This document shows, in pieces, positions 1 through 5,174 of a stretch of DNA of 6,674 bases. Source of the DNA: Opitutaceae bacterium (GTDB taxonomy: Bacteria; Verrucomicrobiota; Verrucomicrobiae; Opitutales; Opitutaceae); NCBI GenBank assembly GCA_031266495.1, contig JAISAX010000172.1, forward strand, positions 1 through 6,674, given 5' to 3'. Every line of letters begins with the position of its first letter. Within the stretch, counting starts at the first letter, position 1. Below the pieces are notes generated by a model. The model saw only the letters and a program-made list of their open reading frames with translations. It ran no database searches and had not been told where the DNA came from. The translations under genes were made by a program, and so were the position numbers.

Positions 1-228
1 GCGGAGATTGCTGATACATTGTGCGTTTCTGGCGGATTCGCGCACCTTGCTGACGGTTGGTATAATAATCGCCGAAAGGATGCCGATAATGGCGAGAACC
101 GCGAGCAGCTCGACGAGGGTAAAGGCGGAAGCGGCGGCGCGGCGGGCGTCTCGTGATGCCCTTGCCGGGGACGCAATCTCCGGCAAATAATCAGGTTTCA
201 TACCTCGCTGGATGAGCAGAGTATTCAT
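1..228 (-). CDS. Prepilin-like protein, N-terminal part (runs off the left edge)
   Basis: The reverse strand from ATG at 228 stays open to the window edge (76 codons). After a basic leader of about 41 residues comes the type IV prepilin/pseudopilin signature AFTLVELLAVLAIIGILSA: Phe at the expected +1, Glu at +5, and a hydrophobic helix that serves as both membrane anchor and assembly helix. It is followed by IPTVSKVRESARNAQCISNLR, typical of the short pseudopilin-like proteins that are abundant in Verrucomicrobiota and Planctomycetes. Prepilin peptidase would cut before the Phe. The -1 residue is Ala rather than the usual Gly, which is common in these phyla. An alternative start is the ATG at 201 (MKPDYLPE), which gives a leader nearer normal length. 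Neither start has a clear Shine-Dalgarno sequence. The C-terminal domain is outside the window, so surface role and substrate cannot be judged. It is co-oriented with the PEP-CTERM gene upstream. Confidence 0.85.
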   Translation of the reverse strand, partial: MNTLLIQRGMKPDYLPEIASPARASRDARRAAASAFTLVELLAVLAIIGILSAIIIPTVSKVRESARNAQCISNLR

Positions 229-247
229 GGTAATGAAGGGTGTGCGC

Positions 248-293
248 AGTGTGTGTGTATGTGTGTGTGGGGGGGGGGGGGAGGGAGGGAGGA
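248..293. repeat. (GT)n tract, G13 homopolymer and GGGA repeats
   Basis: A GT-rich dinucleotide stretch (about 248-268) runs into 13 consecutive G (269-281) and then GGGA units to about 291. It fills most of the gap between the stop of the PEP-CTERM gene (303) and the start of the pilin-like gene (228). Such tracts change length by slipped-strand mispairing and are often miscounted in sequencing. The G-runs also meet the pattern for an intramolecular G-quadruplex on the plus strand. Confidence 0.85.
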
Positions 294-302
294 GCATTTT
301 GG

Positions 303-1085
303 TTATGATCTGCTGTTCCGAATCCGGGAAATCATGATAAAAGTCATTATGGCCAGAGCGGAAAGAAGTCCCGCGGTGACTGGTTCGGGGATTGGCGTTC
401 CATGCACGAGAAAAAATATTTCCCGTGACTGAATCTCGAAGCCGGTGCCTGTGACAGCACTGTCCTTGAGTGTGTCGGTGATCCTGAATTTTCGGGAAGA
501 CAACGCATCGGTGCTTGCCGAGCGGAAGTTGATGCCGGGAGCAGCTTCCAGCCAGTGAAAGATAATTCCGTAATCGCCGCTTTCCAATGCGACCGGATTA
601 TCAAACGTGAAGGTGATATAATTTGACGCCGCCACGGAACCATCCGGGGGCATTGTCACGGTTTCCGAGCGTTTGATTGTGTATGTTATGGAGTCGGTGG
701 TGAAGGTGTCGAATGTAACGATCTGGATGAAGGCCTGCTTTCCCTTGATCGTTTCAGTGTTTGAAATCGAGGAGATGTAAAACGACAGGGCGGAAACGTT
801 GAAAGGCGAGTCCACGGTGAAGGTCGAGCCGCCAAAACGATCCTGTGAGCTGCTTCTGTTAAACTGGATGGCGTCGCTCGTGTGGATGGCGTCGCTGCTG
901 TCCGGGAGAAGCTGTGTGCCGGAAAGGGCGGGCAGGGTGGAGGAGCCGGGAACATTGGCGGAGATGATCACCGATGCGGCATCTGCCGTCAGGGCGGCAG
1001 TTCCCGTGAAGAGGACAACCGGCAACAATGCCAGTCGGCGAAGGATGTGTTTGGCGCCGGGTATCCGGACGAATGGAGTTTTCAT
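303..1085 (-). CDS. PEP-CTERM sorting-domain exported protein
   Basis: From ATG 1085 the protein has 260 residues. Residues 1-36 form a signal peptide: basic n-region with RR, hydrophobic core LALLPVVLFTGTAAL, and an Ala-rich cleavage site around ADA-AS. The middle (about 38-225) is rich in Ser, Thr and alternating hydrophobics, as in a beta-sandwich, with no catalytic motif I recognise. The C-terminus is a textbook PEP-CTERM signal: IPEP with the PEP triplet at 233-235, a transmembrane segment at about 238-252, and a short basic tail with Arg at 254, 256 and 259. In this family the tail is recognised by an exosortase (EpsH/XrtA type) that processes the protein during export to the surface or to exopolysaccharide. 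The frame stays open to ATG 1193, but the extra 36 residues do not resemble a signal peptide, so I prefer 1085. No exosortase is in the window. Binding partner and function are unknown. Confidence 0.85.
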   Translation of the reverse strand: MKTPFVRIPGAKHILRRLALLPVVLFTGTAALTADAASVIISANVPGSSTLPALSGTQLLPDSSDAIHTSDAIQFNRSSSQDRFGGSTFTVDSPFNVSALSFYISSISNTETIKGKQAFIQIVTFDTFTTDSITYTIKRSETVTMPPDGSVAASNYITFTFDNPVALESGDYGIIFHWLEAAPGINFRSASTDALSSRKFRITDTLKDSAVTGTGFEIQSREIFFLVHGTPIPEPVTAGLLSALAIMTFIMISRIRNSRS

Positions 1086-1217
1086 GAGAGACGTCGGTTC
1101 AGGTTTGGATTTTTCGTTACGATGGAGGCGCTGGAAGGCGTCTCCGGACTGGCCAAGGCAGGTGATTCGGGTGAGAGCACACAGGATTTTCATGGATAAA
1201 TAGGCTTTTGTGTCGGT

Positions 1218-1247
1218 AATGCAGTGAATCTACCGGCAATAAGTCAA
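1218..1247 (-). promoter_or_regulatory. Putative sigma-70 promoter of the PEP-CTERM gene
   Basis: On the minus strand TTGACT (plus 1242-1247) is a good -35 element. An 18-nt spacer leads to TGCATT (plus 1218-1223), which is only a weak -10. The AT-rich flank supports a promoter. Transcription would begin near 1211, about 125 nt before the preferred start at 1085 but only about 18 nt before the alternative ATG at 1193. This is the one argument for the longer product. Confidence 0.35.
1230..1239. promoter_or_regulatory. Operator-like sequence in the PEP-CTERM promoter spacer
   Basis: CTACCGGCAA matches the perfect palindrome TTACCGGTAA found before the first lacI gene at 8 of 10 positions. It lies between the putative -35 and -10 elements, where a bound LacI-type repressor would block RNA polymerase. 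Eight-of-ten matches also occur inside coding sequence here (for example near 3565), so position is the main support. Confidence 0.25.
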
Positions 1248-1328
1248 GGTTTTTGGCGGCAAAAATCGGCAAAAAATGGAAGCAGGGGTGATTTGACATC
1301 ATCCGGCCGGTGAGGTGAAAAGAACACC

Positions 1329-1595
1329 ATGACACGGATACAGATTCGGTTTCCCGATCCTCTCTGCCAGCGACTCAAGGAAATTGCCGGACAGCGGGAA
1401 TGGTCTGCCCCGGAAGTGATGCGCAAGGTGGCGGAACAATTCGTCCGGCGATTCCCGGAGGAGCAAATGCCACGGGCGAAGTGGCGGTTCCCTACGCTCG
1501 ATTGCGGAGGGGATTTTTTTACGGATCCCGCCACCATCAGGCTGGAGGCGGACTCCATCGAATACGCAGGAAAACAAGCAGTACGGATTTGTTGA
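1329..1595 (+). CDS. Small ribbon-helix-helix antitoxin-like protein, no toxin partner
   Basis: The 88-residue product opens with MTRIQIRFPDPLCQRLKEIA, the pattern of a ribbon-helix-helix (Arc/CopG/VapB-type) DNA-binding domain: a beta strand at about residues 2-8, helix A at 10-22, and helix B at 25-40 containing SAPEVMRKVAEQFVRR. Residues 50-75 (WRFP, CGGDFFTDPATIRLEAD) resemble the partner-binding tail of antitoxins paired with PIN-domain toxins, where an FLxDPADLR-like segment is usual. That tail assignment is from memory of the family. GAGGTG 11 nt upstream supports the start. Normally a PIN ribonuclease toxin follows directly or overlaps. Here the next gene, 36 nt on, is a LacI regulator, so this is either an orphan antitoxin or a stand-alone regulator. 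Its last residues (EYAGKQAVRIC) look unrelated to the family and may have been picked up after loss of the original end. Confidence 0.65.
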   Translation: MTRIQIRFPDPLCQRLKEIAGQREWSAPEVMRKVAEQFVRRFPEEQMPRAKWRFPTLDCGGDFFTDPATIRLEADSIEYAGKQAVRIC

Positions 1596-1616
1596 TTGCA
1601 CTACTGGTGATTTTTT

Positions 1617-1626
1617 TTACCGGTAA
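1617..1626. promoter_or_regulatory. TTACCGGTAA palindrome, candidate LacI-family operator
   Basis: A perfect 10-bp palindrome with the central CG typical of LacI-family operators lies 6-15 bases before the ATG of the first lacI gene, directly after eight T. Binding there would block transcription or translation initiation, consistent with autoregulation. No footprint or conservation data are available from the window. Confidence 0.45.
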
Positions 1627-1631
1627 TTATT

Positions 1632-2696
1632 ATGCGAATCAGTCAAAAGCAAATCGCCGAGGCCTTGAACCTTTCCATTATCACGGTTTCCCGCGCCTTG
1701 CGCGACCACCCCGACCTGGCGACCGGAACCAAGGCCCGCATCCTCCAAAAAGCTCGCGAACTCGGTTACACCAAATTTCAGGCGCGCACCCAAATGATGG
1801 GCACTGCCGGGGGACTTGGCGGGATGTCCGGCGGCAATGGCAACGGGCACCCGACACGGGTCGGCATCCTGCTCTACGAGAGCGAGGATATGCATCAGGG
1901 TGACTTGCTTCGCTCCGATGTGCCACGAAGCATTTTTCTCGCGCTCCAGAAGGAATGCCAGCGCCGCGAGATCGAGACGTTGATCGAAACGCCCTCGCTC
2001 GACTCTCCCCCCCTCCTCGTCAAAAACCGGACGGTGAGCGGCGTGTTTTTGTTTGGCCGCTACACGGAAGCGGCGACGCGGTTGCTTGGCGACACGCCGG
2101 CGCTGGCGGTGAGCAGTTTTATCAGTTGCGGCGGCTTGCCGCGCATCGTGGCCGACAACGCCGGTGGAATGCGCGGGGCGACGGAATATCTGATCGGGTT
2201 GGGCCACAAAAAAATCCTGCTCGTGGGCAGCGCGGATTCACGCACGCAGATTTTCCGCGAGCGCGCCGATGGCTACGTCGTGGCCATGCATCGCGCTGGC
2301 CTGAGGTCCGAGGTGTATTTTACGCCAGTCGCCAGGGAGGTGCCCGATGATTTGTTGCGTCGCTTCACGGCAGTGGTGTGCACCAACGACAGCATGGCGT
2401 ACACGCTCCAGAACCAGATGTTCGCGCGCGGGTGGAAACTGCCCGAGGAGTGCAGCATGGTGGCGTTCGACAATCTTCTGGCCCAGGACCGTTCGCTCAA
2501 GGTCACGAGCTACGGGCCCGACTGGGATTTGATGGGACGCCTCGCCGCCGGGTTGCTGCTCGCGCAGCCGCTCGACCTGCAGGGCAACAATGTCGTCGTA
2601 ACGGTGCCGGGCAAGCTCCACGTGCGCGGCTCGGCGGTGGCCGTGGCTGCGGCTGCGACGCGGGCCGCGTCCGGGCAGTCTGCGCCCGGGTCTTGA
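1632..2696 (+). CDS. LacI-family transcriptional regulator 1
   Basis: The 354-residue product has the two-part LacI build. Residues 4-46 are the N-terminal helix-turn-helix (QKQIAEALNLSIITVSRALR, then a helix ending ARELGY). The periplasmic-binding-protein-like effector core follows. Conserved core landmarks are DNAGGMRGATEYLIGLGHKKI (175-195), RADGYVVAM (211-219), TNDSMAYTLQ (251-260), PEECSMVAFDN (271-281), and the closing GKLHVRGS (327-334). The hinge lacks the usual PNxxARxL minor-groove motif and instead has a Gly-rich run at residues 57-72, so operator bending may be unusual. Ligand is probably a sugar or related metabolite, by family, but no transport or catabolic gene is next to it to name one. 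Start: ATG 1632 is the first Met before the HTH. There is no clear Shine-Dalgarno; the leader is AT-rich and contains the TTACCGGTAA palindrome. A homologous-type regulator follows 282 nt downstream. Confidence 0.92.
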   Translation: MRISQKQIAEALNLSIITVSRALRDHPDLATGTKARILQKARELGYTKFQARTQMMGTAGGLGGMSGGNGNGHPTRVGILLYESEDMHQGDLLRSDVPRSIFLALQKECQRREIETLIETPSLDSPPLLVKNRTVSGVFLFGRYTEAATRLLGDTPALAVSSFISCGGLPRIVADNAGGMRGATEYLIGLGHKKILLVGSADSRTQIFRERADGYVVAMHRAGLRSEVYFTPVAREVPDDLLRRFTAVVCTNDSMAYTLQNQMFARGWKLPEECSMVAFDNLLAQDRSLKVTSYGPDWDLMGRLAAGLLLAQPLDLQGNNVVVTVPGKLHVRGSAVAVAAAATRAASGQSAPGS

Positions 2697-2883
2697 CTTG
2701 GGACTGGCACGGCTTTCATTTCGCAACCGGCGCACCTTCGCCTCATTTATTCTGACTCGGGCTCTAAACTGGAAAAACTGCCACAGCCCGAACAACGGCG
2801 CGTGGTGTCGATGGTGATAGCCCAAAAGAATGAGCCTCCGTCCGGCAAGTGACCGGAAGCCCTTGGCGAATCGCGAATCATAT

Positions 2884-2918
2884 GGGGGAGGGCAGGGCAG
2901 GGAGGAGGGGAGGGCGGG
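2884..2918 (+). other. G-quadruplex-capable G-run cluster upstream of lacI 2
   Basis: At least six runs of three or more G separated by 1-6 bases satisfy the G3+N1-7 pattern with runs to spare. The cluster lies about 60 nt upstream of the second lacI start, on the coding strand, so it could fold in the leader RNA or in the nontemplate strand. Folding is inferred from pattern only. Confidence 0.6.
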
Positions 2919-2962
2919 CAACAGGAGGACGACAGGAGTCTGGCGTTCCCGGGAATTTGCGG

Positions 2963-2972
2963 GTAGCGGTAA
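2963..2972. promoter_or_regulatory. Operator-like sequence before lacI 2
   Basis: GTAGCGGTAA matches TTACCGGTAA at 8 of 10 positions and ends 6 nt before the ATG of the second lacI. The position mirrors the palindrome before the first lacI (5 nt between palindrome and ATG). The left half-site is degenerate, so this may be chance. Confidence 0.22.
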
Positions 2973-2978
2973 CGCAAC

Positions 2979-4031
2979 ATGGCAACGAAGCGTGTGACGA
3001 TGGCGGCGGTGGCGGCGGCGGCCGGGGTTTCCAAAAATGCCGTGTCGCTGGCGTTGCGCGGCGACCGGCAGATCCCGGTCGCCACACGCGAGCGGATCGG
3101 GGCCGTGGCGGCGCGGCTCGGGTATGTGCGCAATCCCGTCGTGGCCGAGTTGATGGGCGAATTGCGCAAGGAGCGTGCGCCGGCTTTTTGTCGGACGCTG
3201 GCGCTGGTCAATGCCAACGAGGATCCGCGGGCGTTCGAGCGTCATCCGACGATCCCGGTGTATGTGGCCGGGTGTCGCGAGCGCGCCGCGTTTCACGGTT
3301 ACAAGTTCGACGAATTCTGGCTGCACGATCCCGAGGCGAATGGCGGGCGGCTGCACCGGATTTTCCAGGCGCGCGGGATTCGGGGGATCGTCGTGATCGG
3401 GCTCATGCACGGCAACGTGTTGCCGGCGCGGTTCGCGAGCCTGTGGCCGCATTATCCGTGCGTGGTCACGGGCGCGCGCACGCAGGGGCCGACGTTGTCG
3501 TTTTGCTGCGTGGATCATCATGCGCTGGTCATGGAGGCGATGGCGCGGACGTTGCGTCTCGGTTACCGGAGGCCGGCGCTGGTCGTGGACGAGCACATCG
3601 ATCTGCTGGTGGACCGGCGGTTCAGCGCGGGCATGTGGGCGGGGCAACAGGCATTGCCGGCAGCGCGGCGGTTGCCGGGGTTTTATAATGTGCGGGAGGC
3701 GCGCGGGAATCCGGCGGTGTTTGCGAAGTGGTTCCGGCGGGTGCGGCCGGATGCGATCCTGACGCTCTACCGGCGCGTGCGCGACTGGCTCGCAGGCCTC
3801 GGGGTCGAGGTGCCGCGCGACATCGGCCTGGTGCAACTGGAGCGCCGCCGCGGCACGATGGACTGGGCGGGCATGGACCAGCACAACGACCTGACCGGCG
3901 CGGCGGCCGTGGACATGTTGGTGAGTTTGTTATACGGGCGCGAGGAGGGGGTGCCGGAATTTCCGCGTGCGACACTGATCGGCGCGTCGTGGCGCGATGG
4001 CACGACGGTGCAGGGCAGGGCGCAGGGGTGA
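2979..4031 (+). CDS. LacI-family transcriptional regulator 2 (divergent core)
   Basis: The 350-residue product starts with a clear LacI helix-turn-helix at about residues 5-49: VTMAAVAAAAGVSKNAVSLA, then ATRERIGAVAARLGY. The effector-binding half is more divergent than in regulator 1. Recognisable parts are VAGCRERAAFHGYKFDEFWL (97-115), RIFQARGIRGIVVIG (127-141), a DHHALVMEAMARTLRLGYRR segment (179-198) matching the DNxxG...LGHrr region, RRFSAG (213-218), and VPRDIGLVQLER (278-289), with Gln-Leu-Glu replacing the usual GFD triplet. The hinge again lacks the standard PNxxARxL motif. This architecture (RNP or RPDP after the HTH, then the GCRERA-YKFDEFWL block) is what I associate with Opitutae LacI paralogues. 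Ligand unknown. Start: the ATG at 2979 directly precedes the HTH. Codon use is strongly GC-biased, like the right-hand genes and unlike the PEP-CTERM gene. Confidence 0.88.
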   Translation: MATKRVTMAAVAAAAGVSKNAVSLALRGDRQIPVATRERIGAVAARLGYVRNPVVAELMGELRKERAPAFCRTLALVNANEDPRAFERHPTIPVYVAGCRERAAFHGYKFDEFWLHDPEANGGRLHRIFQARGIRGIVVIGLMHGNVLPARFASLWPHYPCVVTGARTQGPTLSFCCVDHHALVMEAMARTLRLGYRRPALVVDEHIDLLVDRRFSAGMWAGQQALPAARRLPGFYNVREARGNPAVFAKWFRRVRPDAILTLYRRVRDWLAGLGVEVPRDIGLVQLERRRGTMDWAGMDQHNDLTGAAAVDMLVSLLYGREEGVPEFPRATLIGASWRDGTTVQGRAQG

Positions 4032-4033
4032 AT

Positions 4034-4089
4034 GGGGGAGGGGGGGAGTCGGCAAGTGACGGGAAATGGGGGGGGGAACGGGGAAAGGG
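4034..4089 (+). other. G-run cluster with quadruplex potential after lacI 2
   Basis: Directly after the lacI stop come runs of 5 and 7 G (4034-4046). A second cluster (4061-4089) has runs of 3, 9, 4 and 3 G separated by 3-4 bases, a canonical G-quadruplex pattern. It lies in the 3' untranslated end of lacI 2 and touches the left arm of the heptad inverted repeat. Confidence 0.6.
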
Positions 4090-4170
4090 AGAAACACTGA
4101 ACACCGAATACTGAACACTGAATCAAGGTAAGCCCATTCAGTGTTCGGTGTTCAGTATTCGGTGTTTCTC
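4089..4170. repeat. Inverted arrays of a heptanucleotide repeat (ACYGAAY), 35-bp stem
   Basis: The left arm (4089-4123) holds four tandem 7-mers fitting ACYGAAY from 4096 to 4123. The right arm (4136-4170) holds four on the opposite strand from 4136 to 4163. A 12-nt spacer (4124-4135) separates them, and both arms are bounded by GAGAAAC on their outer side. The arms pair over 35 positions with no indels: 30 Watson-Crick pairs, and five transition differences. As plus-strand RNA three of the five are G-U pairs and two are A-C mismatches. It lies between convergent genes and could end transcription from either side, though no U-tract follows. Confidence 0.85.
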
Positions 4171-4271
4171 TGTTCGCCAGACCAAAGACCGCATCGCCCC
4201 ATCCGTTGCGTTTACTCCCCGGGCTTTTTTGCCCTGATATAACTGGTGTTACGCGGACTGCCTTGAAGTGG

Positions 4272-4290
4272 CACGGGCTTCCAGCCCGTG
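4272..4290. repeat. Perfect 8-bp GC hairpin (CACGGGCT / AGCCCGTG)
   Basis: CACGGGCT, a three-base loop TCC, and AGCCCGTG form a perfect hairpin. The surrounding wording (GTGGCACGGGCTTCCAGCCC) resembles a dispersed intergenic palindrome I recall from Verrucomicrobiota and Planctomycetes genomes. That resemblance needs a genome-wide count. Confidence 0.7.
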
Positions 4291-4306
4291 TTCCGGAATG
4301 TTTACA

Positions 4307-4376
4307 CAAAGGTCGCGAAGATCGTAACGAATCACGGCGACGGGTTTTTCTTTGGTATTCTTCTTCGCGACCTTTG
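4307..4376. repeat. 15-bp perfect inverted repeat next to the intron
   Basis: CAAAGGTCGCGAAGA (4307-4321) and its exact complement (4362-4376) flank a 40-nt spacer. The right arm runs on into GCGATCTTTG, which ends at the intron 5' boundary. The arm words resemble a common dispersed repeat (the TTCGCGACCTTTGCG type). As RNA this is a long stem whose 3' foot abuts the 5' splice site. Confidence 0.85.
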
Positions 4377-4385
4377 CGATCTTTG

Positions 4386-5139
4386 GTGCGCCAAGGAAAG
4401 CTTGGTGTATCTAGTTAGTTGAAAAGTATTAACCATGATAAAGCATCACCAGTCATGTAGCCAAATGCGCAGCCGCAGGGAGCAATCCCTGGGGTTGAAG
4501 CCGCATGAGGCGAAGCGGCGAGCCGTAAAGGGAAACCGTGAACTGAAAGCAGCCTCGTTACGCGTGAAGGCAAAGGCCAGCCTGTCAGAGAAGGTGAAGC
4601 CAGCAACCCGAGGAGCCAGAAGTGATGAAGGGCTCAGGGTTTTGCCCGGGGTGAGAGCAGACAGCGCGTCGCGAAAGATACAGCGGGAACTTGGGATCTC
4701 CCGAGTGCAGCCGGTGCAGGTAGGCCGGGCGTCAGGCCGCGAGCTAATAAGAGGCAGGGCGGCATGCGGGAAGTCGGAGGGGTTCGTAGTAGCGAGGAAC
4801 CGGCCAACCCCCGGGGAGCAAAGGAACCCTGGCCATAAGGAGTGGAGTCAGAAGTCGGCATGGACTGATTGGCATGAAATGCCCAGGACAAAAGAAGCGG
4901 ATGGAACCAGGAGTAGGGGACCGGGAAAGGAACCTGAAATGAGGGGACAAACGTGGAACCTGTGCTGTGCGGAGACAGAAACTGAGGGCAAAGGCCAGGC
5001 AGGAAACTGCGCATGCCTTGCCCGAATCTTATGGCGAAAGCCGGATGCGGGAAATCCGCTCGTCCGGTTTGATGAGGGGGAGGGCGACATCGCTGATCTA
5101 TACTTGTTATCGGTCTTCGGTGTCCCCTCTCTACTCTAC
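4386..5139 (+). mobile_element. Group II intron without reverse transcriptase ORF
   Basis: A structured, GC-rich stretch of about 754 nt has group II landmarks. The 5' end is GTGCGCC (4386), fitting GUGYG. The body carries wording typical of domains I-III, including AGTCGGAGGGGTTCGTAGTA (from about 4769). Domain V is at 5038-5070, with AGC opposite GUU and an upper stem capped by GAAA. Domain VI is a long hairpin from about 5075 to 5132 with an unpaired A at 5133, seven nucleotides from a 3' end at 5139 (ACTCTAC). A candidate EBS1 (4674-4679, AAAGAT) complements exon bases 4379-4384. Domain IV is short and has no reverse transcriptase or maturase motifs, so mobility and probably efficient splicing would need a protein from elsewhere. 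It lies in the plus orientation in non-coding DNA and ends 35 nt before the methyltransferase stop. The ends are inferred, not mapped. Confidence 0.85.
5038..5070 (+). ncRNA. Group II intron domain V
   Basis: The lower stem pairs AAGCCGGA (5038-5045) with TCCGGTTT (5063-5070), giving the AGC catalytic triad with its G-U wobble. The upper stem is GCGG/CCGC around GAAA plus T. The bulge side reads TCG (5060-5062), where the usual family wording is ACG. The A-to-T change leaves U5046 opposite U5060 instead of a U-A pair beside the metal-binding bulge, which could lower activity. Confidence 0.85.
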
Positions 5140-5174
5140 TATAATTTTTAGAACCTCCCTTGAGAACACCGGCG

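Larger units (their letters stand above)
1086..1328. other. Divergent intergenic region between PEP-CTERM gene and antitoxin-like gene
   Basis: This 243-bp region separates two divergent starts. It holds the putative minus-strand promoter (1218-1247) with an operator-like sequence inside it, and a GAGGTG (1312-1317) 11 nt before the ATG at 1329 that could be the ribosome site for the plus-strand small gene. The part 1086-1193 is open in frame with the PEP-CTERM gene and is either leader or untranslated. I see no RNA gene here. Confidence 0.6.
2697..2978. other. Intergenic region between the two lacI genes
   Basis: In this 282-bp gap I see no gene and no clear terminator for the first lacI. 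It contains a 10-bp word GGCAAGTGAC (2844-2853) that recurs just after the second lacI, a G-run cluster (2884-2918), and an operator-like sequence (2963-2972). The two regulators therefore are probably separately transcribed. Confidence 0.6.
4032..5174. other. Non-coding repeat-rich convergent intergenic region
   Basis: These 1143 bases between the lacI 2 stop and the methyltransferase stop hold no credible protein gene. In order they contain a G-run cluster, the heptad inverted arrays, a weak GGGC-T6-GCCC hairpin near 4222, a perfect GC hairpin (4272-4290), a 15-bp inverted repeat (4307-4376), and a group II intron (4386-5139). Stacking of elements suggests a tolerated landing site downstream of both genes. 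Confidence 0.75.

Noticed and set aside
2693..2721. TTGACT with 17-nt spacing to TCATTT as a promoter for lacI 2
   Set aside because: The -35 overlaps the lacI 1 stop and the -10 is poor; it is also over 250 nt from the lacI 2 start.
2238..3884. 548-codon antisense open frame over both lacI genes
   Set aside because: The product is Arg/Pro/His-rich with no domain; it is the usual long shadow frame opposite GC-rich genes. The two plus-strand frames have clear LacI motifs.
4089..4170. CRISPR array
   Set aside because: The units are 7 bp, contiguous and inverted around one spacer; there are no unique spacers or cas genes.
4222..4235. GGGC-TTTTTT-GCCC as a rho-independent terminator
   Set aside because: The T-run is in the loop rather than after the stem, and the stem is only 4 bp.
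4435..5151. 238-codon open frame across the intron
   Set aside because: It overlaps domains I-VI of the group II intron, its end translates domain V wording (AGNPLVRFDEGE, a familiar annotation artefact), and it shows no protein family signal.
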